Assembly: GCF_001180025.1 (NCBI RefSeq) | Contig: NZ_CVSK01000067.1 | Coordinates: 120,342 to 184,341 of the forward strand | Length of the DNA: 64,000 bases | From: Candidatus Pelagibacter communis | GTDB lineage: Bacteria > Pseudomonadota > Alphaproteobacteria > Pelagibacterales > Pelagibacteraceae | Direction: 5' to 3' | In this document: one piece after another, positions 44,092 through 53,008 of the stretch | Layout of the letters: the number at the start of each line of letters is the position of its first letter | How positions within the stretch are numbered: the first letter of the stretch is position 1 | Notes under the pieces: model-generated | Seen by the model: the letters and a program-made list of their open reading frames with translations, nothing else | The model's database searches: none | Told to the model about the DNA's origin: nothing | Program-made: the position numbers and the translations under genes

Positions 44092-44861
44092 TATAAAATA
44101 TTTTTATTTTTCAAAATTATACTTGGATTTTTTAAATCTTTTTTACCATACAAAATTTCATTTCCTTCAAAATCAGTTACAGTTCCACCTGAATGTTCTA
44201 AAATTGCATGACCAGCAGCTATATCCCATTCATATGCCCTGGGTTCAGCAACATAACCATCGTATTCACCAGCAGCAACGACACAGAATTTTAAAGAACT
44301 TTTCATTCTAGTATTTTCTTTTACTCCTAAATCATCATAAATTTTTTGAATTTCAGGCTTTATTTTAGTTGAGTATGAAATAAATTTTAAATTTTCTGAT
44401 TTCTTGGCAGGTAAAATGCTTAAGTTTATTTTTTTACCGTTGCTAAGCTCAAAAGCATTACCTTTTTTATATGAGTAAAACATTCTTTTTTTTGCAGGAG
44501 CATTTATTAATCCTGCAACAGGTTTATTATTGATTACCAAACCAGCATTAATAGTAAATTCTTCTAAATTATTAATATAATCATAAGTTCCATCAATAGG
44601 ATCAACCAGCCAGAAATCTTTTAAATTTAGGTTATCTTTATTTTCAGAGGTTTCTTCTGAAATGATAGGTAAATTAGGAGTAACTTCTGAAATTTTTTTT
44701 GATATAAATTTGTTTACTTCCAAATCACCATTACTCACTGGGGTGTTATCTGGTTTAATTTTTTTTATTAAACCTTTTTCTCTTAATTGAATAGCTAAAT
44801 CTCCAGCCTCTAAAAAATTATCAATTAAATTTTCAACAATCTCTTTTAAGTTTACCTTCAT
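44091..44861 (-). CDS. cysQ: 3'(2'),5'-bisphosphate nucleotidase CysQ
   Basis: The 256-residue product carries the inositol-monophosphatase-superfamily metal sites: Glu in ISEETSEN, WLVDPIDGTYDYIN near residue 90, and the C-terminal EWDIAAGHAILEHSGG. The substrate is probably PAP/PAPS, linking it to sulfur metabolism. Its start overlaps the DUF3553 gene stop (ATGA), making a small operon of DUF3553, cysQ and the 47-residue membrane protein. Confidence 0.9.
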   Translation of the reverse strand: MKVNLKEIVENLIDNFLEAGDLAIQLREKGLIKKIKPDNTPVSNGDLEVNKFISKKISEVTPNLPIISEETSENKDNLNLKDFWLVDPIDGTYDYINNLEEFTINAGLVINNKPVAGLINAPAKKRMFYSYKKGNAFELSNGKKINLSILPAKKSENLKFISYSTKIKPEIQKIYDDLGVKENTRMKSSLKFCVVAAGEYDGYVAEPRAYEWDIAAGHAILEHSGGTVTDFEGNEILYGKKDLKNPSIILKNKNIL

Positions 44862-45028
44862 TTTCCTAGTTTTTTTAATTCAACGTTTTTTGCGTTAATT
44901 ACTTTTTTTCCAACATTTTCAAAATTAACTGTTACTTTATCTTTAATTATAGATTGCACTTGCCCAATTCCCCATTCTTTTTTTTGCGGATTAGTGACTT
45001 TGTCACCTGGTTCATAATCTAAAATCAT
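44858..45028 (-). CDS. DUF3553-family protein (56 residues)
   Basis: An ATG at 45028 gives [19 protein letters not shown], then [23 protein letters not shown], which matches the short SH3-like DUF3553 domain (PGDxVxxPxxxxWGxGQVQS...VTVNFExxGK). The same domain occurs at the ends of UvrD/Rep-type proteins as a stand-alone protein. It overlaps cysQ by 4 bases. Function unknown, possibly nucleic-acid binding. Confidence 0.82.
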   Translation of the reverse strand: MILDYEPGDKVTNPQKKEWGIGQVQSIIKDKVTVNFENVGKKVINAKNVELKKLGK

Positions 45029-45069
45029 TTAATTTAACTTATATTGTAAATAAGTATAAATACCACCTT

Positions 45070-46188
45070 ATGAATAAAGATTTAAATTCTATTGGATTAG
45101 ATAAAAAACCCTCAGATACTACTGTAGTTGTCGCAATGTCGGGTGGAGTAGATTCATCTACTGTAGCAGGCATCATGAGAAAAGAAGGTTACAATGTAAT
45201 TGGTATAACACTAAAACTTTATGACGATGGCAAAGAAGTAGCTGCATCAAAACAATGTTGTTCAGGTCAAGACATAATGGACGCTAAACGTGTTGCACAT
45301 AAGTTAGGTATAGAGCATAAAATTTTATATTACCAAGACAAGTTTAAGCAAGGTGTTATAGATAATTTTGTTGAGAGTTATTTAAAAGGTGAAACCCCAA
45401 TTCCATGTGTTCAGTGTAATCAAACTGTTAAATTTAAAGATTTATTTGAAGTTTCAAAAGAACTCAAAGCTGATGCATTAGTTACTGGCCATTATGTAAA
45501 AAGTATTACAGAAAATAAAACTACAAACATGTATAGAGCAATTGATGAAAATAGAGACCAAAGTTATTTTTTATTCAATACAACTAGAGAGCAATTAGAT
45601 TATTTAAGATTTCCATTAGGTGGAATGTTAAAAGACAAAACTAGAGAAATCGCAAAAAATTTAGATTTAAACGTTGCTGATAAACCTGATAGTCAGGACA
45701 TATGTTTTGTTCCAAATGGTGATTACGCTTCAGTAATACAAAAGTTTAGACCAGACTCCTTTCAGAAAGGAAATATAAAAAATTTAGATGGTGATGTAAT
45801 TGGTGTTCATGATGGAATTATTAATTTTACAATTGGACAAAGAAAAGGAATTAAAGTTTCAGATAAAGAAGCCCTTTATGTGTTAAAGATAAATTCGGAT
45901 AAAAATGAAATAATAGTTGGACCTAAAGAAAAACTTGGAAAAAAAATAATTTCTTTAAAGGAAATAAATTTATTAACTAACAAAGAGGATTTAGATCAAA
46001 ATTTATTTGTTAAAGTTAGATCTACTGGAAGTCTTCTAGAGGCAAAAGTTGATCTTATAGATAACAATAATGCTAAAGTTAATTTAGCAATTCCTGAGGA
46101 TGGTATTTCACCTGGTCAGGCATGTGTTTTTTATCGTAAAGACCAGTTTGGCCACAAAGTGCTTGGTGGTGGTTGGATTAAAGAATAG
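45070..46188 (+). CDS. mnmA: tRNA-specific 2-thiouridylase MnmA
   Basis: The 372-residue product shows the PP-loop [15 protein letters not shown] at the N-terminus, the catalytic Cys in [11 protein letters not shown] near residue 117, the second catalytic Cys in SQDICFVP and the C-terminal GQACVFY. It thiolates U34 of Lys, Glu and Gln tRNAs using ATP and a sulfur relay. It is divergent from the DUF3553-cysQ operon. Confidence 0.96.
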   Translation: MNKDLNSIGLDKKPSDTTVVVAMSGGVDSSTVAGIMRKEGYNVIGITLKLYDDGKEVAASKQCCSGQDIMDAKRVAHKLGIEHKILYYQDKFKQGVIDNFVESYLKGETPIPCVQCNQTVKFKDLFEVSKELKADALVTGHYVKSITENKTTNMYRAIDENRDQSYFLFNTTREQLDYLRFPLGGMLKDKTREIAKNLDLNVADKPDSQDICFVPNGDYASVIQKFRPDSFQKGNIKNLDGDVIGVHDGIINFTIGQRKGIKVSDKEALYVLKINSDKNEIIVGPKEKLGKKIISLKEINLLTNKEDLDQNLFVKVRSTGSLLEAKVDLIDNNNAKVNLAIPEDGISPGQACVFYRKDQFGHKVLGGGWIKE

Positions 46189-46189
46189 C

Positions 46190-46216
46190 AGAAGAATTAT
46201 TTCTTCTTATTTTTTC
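46190..46216 (+). terminator. Possible weak terminator after mnmA
   Basis: AGAAGAA-TTAT-TTCTTCT, a 7-pair AT-rich stem, is followed by a T-rich stretch (TATTTTTTC) just after the mnmA stop. It overlaps the 3' end of the basic 27-residue ORF on the other strand. Low stability makes the call uncertain. Confidence 0.35.
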
Positions 46217-46280
46217 TTTTAGCTCTTCTTTTTTTAGACCCTTGTTTTCTTCGGCCTCTATGTTTCTTTGGGTAACTCAT
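46197..46280 (-). CDS. Very basic 27-residue peptide, ribosomal-protein-like
   Basis: A frame from ATG 46280 encodes MSYPKKHRGRRKQGSKKRRA and then seven further residues, six of them basic. About two thirds of its residues are Lys or Arg and it has no acidic residue. The ribosome site AGGA lies 4 bases before the ATG, stronger than most here. The composition resembles tiny ribosome-bound proteins, but I cannot name a family. It could also be a chance frame across the A-rich minus strand. Confidence 0.45.
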   Translation of the reverse strand: MSYPKKHRGRRKQGSKKRRAKRKNKKK

Positions 46281-46352
46281 TTAGTCCTATTTTAATTTTA
46301 TTGACGTTTTTCATGGGATATAGCATTGTCTTAATAACATATCAAATTTATT

Positions 46353-47531
46353 ATGGGTAATTCCTTCAAGACTTTCCTGAAACATACAGCTAAAGATTTT
46401 CATAATCAGTCAGTAAATCCTCCTGTGGTTAGAGCTTCTACTATTATTTTTAAATCTATGCAGGATATTAAAAAAACTCAGAATAAATATTTGAAAGATC
46501 CAGTAAGTGGAAATTTTGATTATGGTCGACAGGGAACATCCACAACATATGCTTTACAACAAATTTTAAGAAAAATTGAAGAATGTTATAAGGTTTATTT
46601 AACCCCCACTGGTTTTGGTGCAATATTTCTTGGTGTGTTAAGCGTTGTTAAACCAGATGATGAAATACTTGTTACAGACTCAGTTTACTCGCCATCAAGA
46701 CTTTTAACTGAAACATACCTTAAAAAATTTAATATTAGAGCAATATTCTATAATCCAAATGACTTTAATGATCTAAAAAGTAAAATTACAAAAAAAACAA
46801 AGCTTATTTTTGTTGAAAATCCTGGAAGCAACACTTTTGAATTTCAAGATTTATCTAAAATAGTTGCATTGGCAAAAAAAAATAAAATTTATACAGCCAT
46901 AGATAACACTTGGGGAACACCTTATTTTCTGAAACCAATAAAGCTAGGTTTTGATATGTCGATTGTCTCTGCAACAAAATATTATTCTGGTCACTCAGAT
47001 GTAATGGGTGGCAGTTTAGCTATAAGTAAACGAGTTTTTAAATTAGTAGAAGCAACAAATAAAGTTTCAGGATTAAGATTAGGTCCTGATGATGCGTATT
47101 TAATTCTAAGAGGTATTCGAACTTTAGATGTAAGATTAGAAAAACATCAGGAAAATGCACTTAAAGTCTCCAAGTTTTTATCAAAACAGAAAAAGATAAT
47201 TAAAGTTTTTTATCCATATAAAAAAGGTAGTCAAAATTATAAATTATGGAAAAAATATTATTCTGGCGCATCGGGTTTATTAGGATTTAAAATAAAATCA
47301 AAAAATAAAAACTCAGTATTAAAATTTGTTAATTCTTTAAAACTTTTTGGGTATGGATTTAGTTGGGGAGGTTTCGAAAGCTTAGCACTTTATCAAACAC
47401 ACCAAGCACTAGGTAAGAGACAATTTACACATATAAATAAAGATGAACATATAATAAGGATGCATATTGGACTTGAAGATCCTAAGGACATTATAGATGA
47501 TATAAAACAAGCATTAAAATTTATTAAATGA
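46353..47531 (+). CDS. metC: Cystathionine beta-lyase-type PLP enzyme
   Basis: The 392-residue product belongs to the Cys/Met-metabolism PLP family: YGRQGTSTTYALQ, the PLP-binding Lys in SATKYYSGHSDVMGG near residue 210, and SWGGFESLAL near the C-terminus. These last two fit cystathionine beta-lyase (MetC) better than gamma-synthases. It cleaves cystathionine to homocysteine, pyruvate and ammonia. Specificity in this family is easily mis-assigned. It overlaps the MFS gene by 4 bases. Confidence 0.85.
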   Translation: MGNSFKTFLKHTAKDFHNQSVNPPVVRASTIIFKSMQDIKKTQNKYLKDPVSGNFDYGRQGTSTTYALQQILRKIEECYKVYLTPTGFGAIFLGVLSVVKPDDEILVTDSVYSPSRLLTETYLKKFNIRAIFYNPNDFNDLKSKITKKTKLIFVENPGSNTFEFQDLSKIVALAKKNKIYTAIDNTWGTPYFLKPIKLGFDMSIVSATKYYSGHSDVMGGSLAISKRVFKLVEATNKVSGLRLGPDDAYLILRGIRTLDVRLEKHQENALKVSKFLSKQKKIIKVFYPYKKGSQNYKLWKKYYSGASGLLGFKIKSKNKNSVLKFVNSLKLFGYGFSWGGFESLALYQTHQALGKRQFTHINKDEHIIRMHIGLEDPKDIIDDIKQALKFIK

Positions 47532-48748
47532 GTTCAGAAAGTTTTACTATTAGCAAAAAAGCACTAATCACTTTAATAGCTGCTTCTATAGTTGTTATTA
47601 TTTCTTTAGGAATAAGACAGACCTTTGGATTGTTTTATTTTGATTTTAATACTGACTTAGATATTTCCATTTCTCATTTTGGTTTTGTTATGGGATTGCA
47701 GTTATTACTTTGGGGAGTATTCAGTCCGTTGTTTGGTGTAATTACTGATAAATACGGTGGGGCGGTTGCAATATTTATTGGTTTTGTTTTTTATTTAGTT
47801 GGGATTTTGCTTTTTTATTCTGGCTATAATACTGGAGGTTATTTCACTTTAACCATAGGAGTAATGATAGGAATTGGTTTAGGTTCAACGGCAATAGGTA
47901 TTCCAGTATCAGTTGTAGCTAAACATTTTCCTGCATCTAATAGAACTATTGCAACAGGAATTGTTACATGTGCAGGTTCATTTGGATATTTTGTATCACC
48001 TTTACTTGTAAGATATTCCTTAGTTGAAACAGGCTGGGAGAATACTCTTTTATATTTTTCTCTTCTTTTAGGATTAGGATTAGTGGTAGCTTTGTTTGTT
48101 AGTACTCCAAAAATACCTGTAGGAGTTAATCAAGATAATAATCAAACAGCTAGAGAGGCTCTAAAAGAGGCATTTGCAAATAAAAGTTTTATTTATCTCA
48201 CTTTAGGTTTTTTTGTTTGTGGTTGGCATATTGCTTTAGTAGCAACACACATTCCTACCTATATGGCAGACAAAGGTTTGCCTGATTGGACACCCGCAAT
48301 GGTTTTGGCTTTGATTGGTGTATTTAATATGGCTGGTACTATTACAAGCGGTTATTTAGCAACAAGGTATAGTAAGAAAAAAATTTTAAGTGCTATTTAT
48401 CTTTTAAGAGGCGTTTCAATTATCTATTTTATTTTCTTACCACCAAGTATATTTAATTCTGTAGTTTTTGGAGTTACTTTTGGTTTTTTATGGCTATCCA
48501 CAGTTCCTCCAACAAATGGAATTGTTGCACATATATTTGGTACAAAATATGTTGGACTTTTGTATGGAATAGTTTTTGTAAGCCATCAAATTGGTTCTTT
48601 CCTAGGAGCGTATCTAGGTGGTGTATTTTATGAATTAAATGGAAATTTTGACTATGCATGGTACGGATCTATCGCATTATCATTATTTGCAGGTCTGATA
48701 CATTTACCTATAGTAGAGAAAGCAATTGAAAGAACTCAGCCAGCATAA
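47528..48748 (+). CDS. MFS transporter
   Basis: The 406-residue product has twelve predicted helices and an MFS-type arrangement: ISLGIRQTFGLFYFDFNTDLDIS, GVITDKYGGAVAIFIG (loop 2-3 motif) and the second half starting FIYLTLGFFVCGWHIALVATHIP. The layout is like the oxalate/formate and monocarboxylate (OFA/MCT) subgroup. Substrate unknown. Its 3' end overlaps pabB by 23 bases. Confidence 0.83.
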   Translation: MSSESFTISKKALITLIAASIVVIISLGIRQTFGLFYFDFNTDLDISISHFGFVMGLQLLLWGVFSPLFGVITDKYGGAVAIFIGFVFYLVGILLFYSGYNTGGYFTLTIGVMIGIGLGSTAIGIPVSVVAKHFPASNRTIATGIVTCAGSFGYFVSPLLVRYSLVETGWENTLLYFSLLLGLGLVVALFVSTPKIPVGVNQDNNQTAREALKEAFANKSFIYLTLGFFVCGWHIALVATHIPTYMADKGLPDWTPAMVLALIGVFNMAGTITSGYLATRYSKKKILSAIYLLRGVSIIYFIFLPPSIFNSVVFGVTFGFLWLSTVPPTNGIVAHIFGTKYVGLLYGIVFVSHQIGSFLGAYLGGVFYELNGNFDYAWYGSIALSLFAGLIHLPIVEKAIERTQPA

Positions 48749-49940
48749 GTTTAAATTTAACCCTTATTTAGAGGATCTGTATCAATCAGATAAACCTTTA
48801 ATTATTTATAAAGTAGACGGTGGATACAATATTTACACTGATTTTTCAAAGAAGATTATTTTAACAAAAAAAAATATCCACAATTTTCTTAATTCGTTAG
48901 AGAAAAAAAAATACAAAAAAGAAACAGATTTATATCTTGGTTTTTTTGGTTATGAAATTTTATGTAATTTGATTGGTATTAATTTAAAAAATAAAAAAAG
49001 TATAAAGTTTTATAAAGGAATTTTTTATAAACCTGAGACTATAATTAAAATTAGAAAAGATATTAAGGTTATATCTAATATAAAAAAACATGCATTCAAT
49101 TGTCAATTCAACAAAACTCAAATACTAAGTCCTTTTAAGATTAATATTTCTTATATTAAATATAAAAAAATATTTGAATTATTTTCGAAAAAAATAAGAC
49201 AAGGTGAGACTTATCAAATTAAAATTTGTACAAAATATAAGAATAAATCATTAATTAATCCTATTAATTTTTTTTGGAAATTAATGCGCGTTAATGCGTC
49301 TCCAGAGTCTTTTATGATAAAAGACAGGGACTATTCTATAGTAAGTTGTTCTCCTGAAACATTAATAGATAAGAAAAAAAAAAAAATAATTACTAAACCA
49401 ATAGCTGGTACTTTTAAGAAAAAATTACTATCAAATAAAAATATAGCTCTTAAATTTTTTAAAAATAACGAAAAAGAAACCAAAGAACATAACATGATAG
49501 TTGATATGGAAAGAAGTGATCTATCCAAAATATGTAAACCAGGAAGTGTTAAAATACTCAAAAAAAAATATGTCGAGGAATACAAGCATCTTTTTCATTA
49601 TGTGACTTCAATTGGTGGAATATTAAACAAAAATACGAAATTGATTGATATCATTAAGGCTATGATGCCTGGAGGATCAGTAATTGGTTGTCCTAAGATA
49701 AGAACTTTAGAACTTCTAAATAATCAAGAAAAAGAAAGTAGAAATATTTTTACAGGAAGTTTTGGATTTATTAAATTTAATCAAGATATGAAGTTTAATA
49801 TTATAATTAGATCTATATTAAATTACAAAAATCAATCAGAGATCTCTGCTGCATCTGGAGTAGTATTAGATAGTTCACCTAAGAAAGAGTTTAATGAAAA
49901 TTATATTAAAGCAAAATCTTTACTGGAGTTGTTTAAATGA
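48726..49940 (+). CDS. pabB: Para-aminobenzoate synthase component I PabB
   Basis: The 404-residue product has the chorismate-binding core: GETYQIKICT, ASPESFMI, SCSPETLI, MERSDLSKICKPGS, TSIGGIL and MMPGGSVIGCPKIRTLEL. It aminates chorismate to 4-amino-4-deoxychorismate with the PabA amidotransferase encoded 4 bases into its 3' end. Its KPIAGT motif has Ala where E. coli PabB has the reactive Lys (PIKGT), as in anthranilate synthase. Flanking pabA and pabC decide the call. The TTG start at 48726 is tentative. Confidence 0.85.
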   Translation: MKELSQHKFKFNPYLEDLYQSDKPLIIYKVDGGYNIYTDFSKKIILTKKNIHNFLNSLEKKKYKKETDLYLGFFGYEILCNLIGINLKNKKSIKFYKGIFYKPETIIKIRKDIKVISNIKKHAFNCQFNKTQILSPFKINISYIKYKKIFELFSKKIRQGETYQIKICTKYKNKSLINPINFFWKLMRVNASPESFMIKDRDYSIVSCSPETLIDKKKKKIITKPIAGTFKKKLLSNKNIALKFFKNNEKETKEHNMIVDMERSDLSKICKPGSVKILKKKYVEEYKHLFHYVTSIGGILNKNTKLIDIIKAMMPGGSVIGCPKIRTLELLNNQEKESRNIFTGSFGFIKFNQDMKFNIIIRSILNYKNQSEISAASGVVLDSSPKKEFNENYIKAKSLLELFK

Positions 49941-50494
49941 TTTACATAATCGATCATCAAGACTCTTTTACTTGGAATGTTGTTCATCAATTTGCAAAAT
50001 TTGATAAAGTTATTTGCTCAAATTATTATGAGTTGAATAAGAAATTACTTGATAAAAGTGATGTGATCGTTTTATCACCAGGACCTGGATCACCAAAGGA
50101 TTACCCTAATACTTCAAAAATTTATAAAAAATATAAAGGAAGGAAAAAAATTATTGGTATTTGTCTTGGTTATCAAATGATTCTGCATAATGAAGGGGGC
50201 AAAATAATACAACAAAAAAAAATTTATCATGGATTTCAATCTAAAATAAAAACAAATAATCAAAGTAAAATCTTTAAAAATAATCAACAGTTTAAAGTTG
50301 GAAGATATCATTCATTAAAATTAAAGGAGCCATTTAAATCTAATTCTATTAAAATAACTATGAGATGTAGTAAAACAAAAATACCAATGGGCCTTGAGGA
50401 TAATCAAAATAAAATATATGGATTTCAATTTCATCCAGAATCTTTTTTAACAGAAAATGGCAACACTATTATTAAAAAAATCTTATCAGCTTAG
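49937..50494 (+). CDS. pabA: Para-aminobenzoate synthase glutamine amidotransferase PabA
   Basis: The 185-residue class I amidotransferase has the nucleophile Cys76 in GICLGYQM, the oxyanion region VLSPGPGSP, and the His/Glu pair in FQFHPESF near residue 168. It supplies ammonia to PabB. Such subunits can also serve anthranilate synthase. Overlaps are 4 bases with pabB and 38 bases with pabC. Confidence 0.9.
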   Translation: MIYIIDHQDSFTWNVVHQFAKFDKVICSNYYELNKKLLDKSDVIVLSPGPGSPKDYPNTSKIYKKYKGRKKIIGICLGYQMILHNEGGKIIQQKKIYHGFQSKIKTNNQSKIFKNNQQFKVGRYHSLKLKEPFKSNSIKITMRCSKTKIPMGLEDNQNKIYGFQFHPESFLTENGNTIIKKILSA

Positions 50495-51200
50495 TAATCT
50501 TAAAGAAGTTAATTTCAATGATCTTTGGGGATCTAGAGGTGTATTCACTACAATGCGAATGGTTGGAAAACCTCCTAAGTTAATACTTTTAAAACCGCAT
50601 TTAGAGAACTTAATAAAATCTACAAAAAAATATGGAATAAGAAAAAAAAATTTAAAAAGCATTATTAAAGATTTAATTGACAAAAACATTCTATATAAAG
50701 GTTCTGATAATTTATTTCGTATAGCTTTAAATAAAAAACTGATATCAGTCTCAATTAGAAAAAGACCAAAACCAAAGAGTAATTTTAATCTGTTATTATT
50801 TAGATATAAACGAGTAGAGCCAAATTATAAAAATCTCTATTATAAAAAAATATTAGCAAAATTAAGTAAAGTTGACTCAACTAAATTTGATATTGCTCTA
50901 GTCGCTAATGATAAAATTTTAGAAACTGGTACTTCAAATTTAGTTTTTGTGAAAAAGGGAAAAATTTTTTCACCTAAAAAAAATTGTTATTTTGGGAACA
51001 CACTTAAATTTATAAGCAAGAAAATTAAAATTAATTTTAAAGATATTTCTATTAAATCTATTGATGATTATGATGAAATAATTCTTATTGGATCTGGTAA
51101 AGGAGTAACATCAGTTTCAAAAATAAATGATCTTAAATGGAAGAGAAGAAAGACTGGTTGCTACACTAAGTTAAATAAAATATATAATTCTCTTGTTTAA
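50457..51200 (+). CDS. pabC: Aminodeoxychorismate lyase PabC (PLP fold IV)
   Basis: The 247-residue product resembles fold-type-IV PLP enzymes: WGSRGVFTTMRMVG, the catalytic Lys region NLYYKKILAKLSKVD and ILETGTSNLVFVKKG. It splits 4-amino-4-deoxychorismate into p-aminobenzoate and pyruvate. The first ATG gives a 38-base overlap with pabA, unusually long here; the standard core begins only around residue 14, so a later, non-ATG start is possible. Confidence 0.82.
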   Translation: MATLLLKKSYQLSNLKEVNFNDLWGSRGVFTTMRMVGKPPKLILLKPHLENLIKSTKKYGIRKKNLKSIIKDLIDKNILYKGSDNLFRIALNKKLISVSIRKRPKPKSNFNLLLFRYKRVEPNYKNLYYKKILAKLSKVDSTKFDIALVANDKILETGTSNLVFVKKGKIFSPKKNCYFGNTLKFISKKIKINFKDISIKSIDDYDEIILIGSGKGVTSVSKINDLKWKRRKTGCYTKLNKIYNSLV

Positions 51201-51202
51201 AC

Positions 51203-51598
51203 ATGAAAGATCCAAACAACCCTTGTATATTTTGCAAAATTAGAAAAGAAGAGCTGCAGTTTGAAAATCAATTGGCTTACTCATCCATAGATAGCTATCC
51301 AGTCTCAGAATTTCATAGTCTTATCGTTCCTAAAAGACATGTAGAGACATACTTTGAGCTTTCTAAAGATGAAATTCAGGCATGCAATGAGTTAATTTTA
51401 AAAACTAAAGAAAAAATTTTAAAACAAGACTCTAGTGTTAAAGGTTTCAATATAGGTACAAATGCAGGAAAATCTGCAGGCCAATCAATTATGCATTGTC
51501 ACATTCATCTAATTCCTAGAAGAGAAGGGGATGTAGAGAATCCGCAAGGAGGCGTCAGGTCTGTGATCCCGAAAAAACAACATTATAAAAGAAAGTAA
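51203..51598 (+). CDS. HIT-family nucleotide hydrolase
   Basis: The 131-residue product carries the HIT motif with His98, His100 and His102 in MHCHIHLIPRR, plus the N-terminal CIFCKI zinc-like pair and GFNIGTNAGKSAGQS. HIT proteins hydrolyse AMP-linked or dinucleotide phosphates. It directly follows pabC by 2 bases. Confidence 0.9.
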   Translation: MKDPNNPCIFCKIRKEELQFENQLAYSSIDSYPVSEFHSLIVPKRHVETYFELSKDEIQACNELILKTKEKILKQDSSVKGFNIGTNAGKSAGQSIMHCHIHLIPRREGDVENPQGGVRSVIPKKQHYKRK

Positions 51599-51711
51599 AT
51601 ATTTTTTAATTGTTATTAAAGACAAATTTATCAATAGTTTTTGTTGATATGATGAGTTATCTAGACTAGAAAACTTTAAAATTATTTAAAATAATTATAC
51701 ATAAGGGTAAA

Positions 51712-52506
<795 letters not shown>

Positions 52507-52537
52507 TATGATAACTAAAAAGGAAAGAAAATAAATT

Positions 52538-53008
52538 ATGTCAACTTTTGTATATATGACTAGATGTGATGGATGTGGTCACTGCGTAGATATTTGTCCA
52601 TCTGATATAATGCACATTGATGAAAATATTAGACGTGCAAAAAATATAGAACCAAATTTTTGTTGGGAATGTTATTCATGTGTAAAAGCATGCCCAAATC
52701 ACGCGATTGACGTAAGAGGTTATGCAGATTTTGCTCCGATGGGACATAGCGTAAGAGTAAGACGTGAAGAAGAAAAAGGAACTATTTCTTGGAAAATAAA
52801 ATTTAGAAATGGAACAACAAAAGACTTTGTTTCACCAATAACAACGAAACCATGGGGAAAATTTATTCCCAAACTTGCAGATGGTGAAAAAGTAAAACAA
52901 GGAGAATTAAATTCGCAAAGACTTTATACTGAACCTGAAGGACTAAATATCGATGGTGAGCTTCCTTCAGTTCCAAAAGAGTCCTTTAAAAAAGGAGTTT
53001 ATTACTAA
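52538..53008 (+). CDS. aprB: Adenylylsulfate reductase beta subunit AprB
   Basis: The 156-residue product binds two [4Fe-4S] clusters: Cys10, 13, 16 and 20 in CDGCGHCVDICP and Cys42, 45, 48 and 52 in CWECYSCVKACP. The rest (FAPMGHSVRVRREEEKGTISW and beyond) matches AprB and not generic ferredoxins. It links the FAD subunit AprA to the membrane anchor. It overlaps aprA by one base. Confidence 0.95.
   Translation: MSTFVYMTRCDGCGHCVDICPSDIMHIDENIRRAKNIEPNFCWECYSCVKACPNHAIDVRGYADFAPMGHSVRVRREEEKGTISWKIKFRNGTTKDFVSPITTKPWGKFIPKLADGEKVKQGELNSQRLYTEPEGLNIDGELPSVPKESFKKGVYY

Noticed and set aside
46281..46352. Possible SAM riboswitch before the metC-like gene
   Set aside because: The short AT-rich leader does not show the conserved blocks of SAM-II or SAM-V aptamers.
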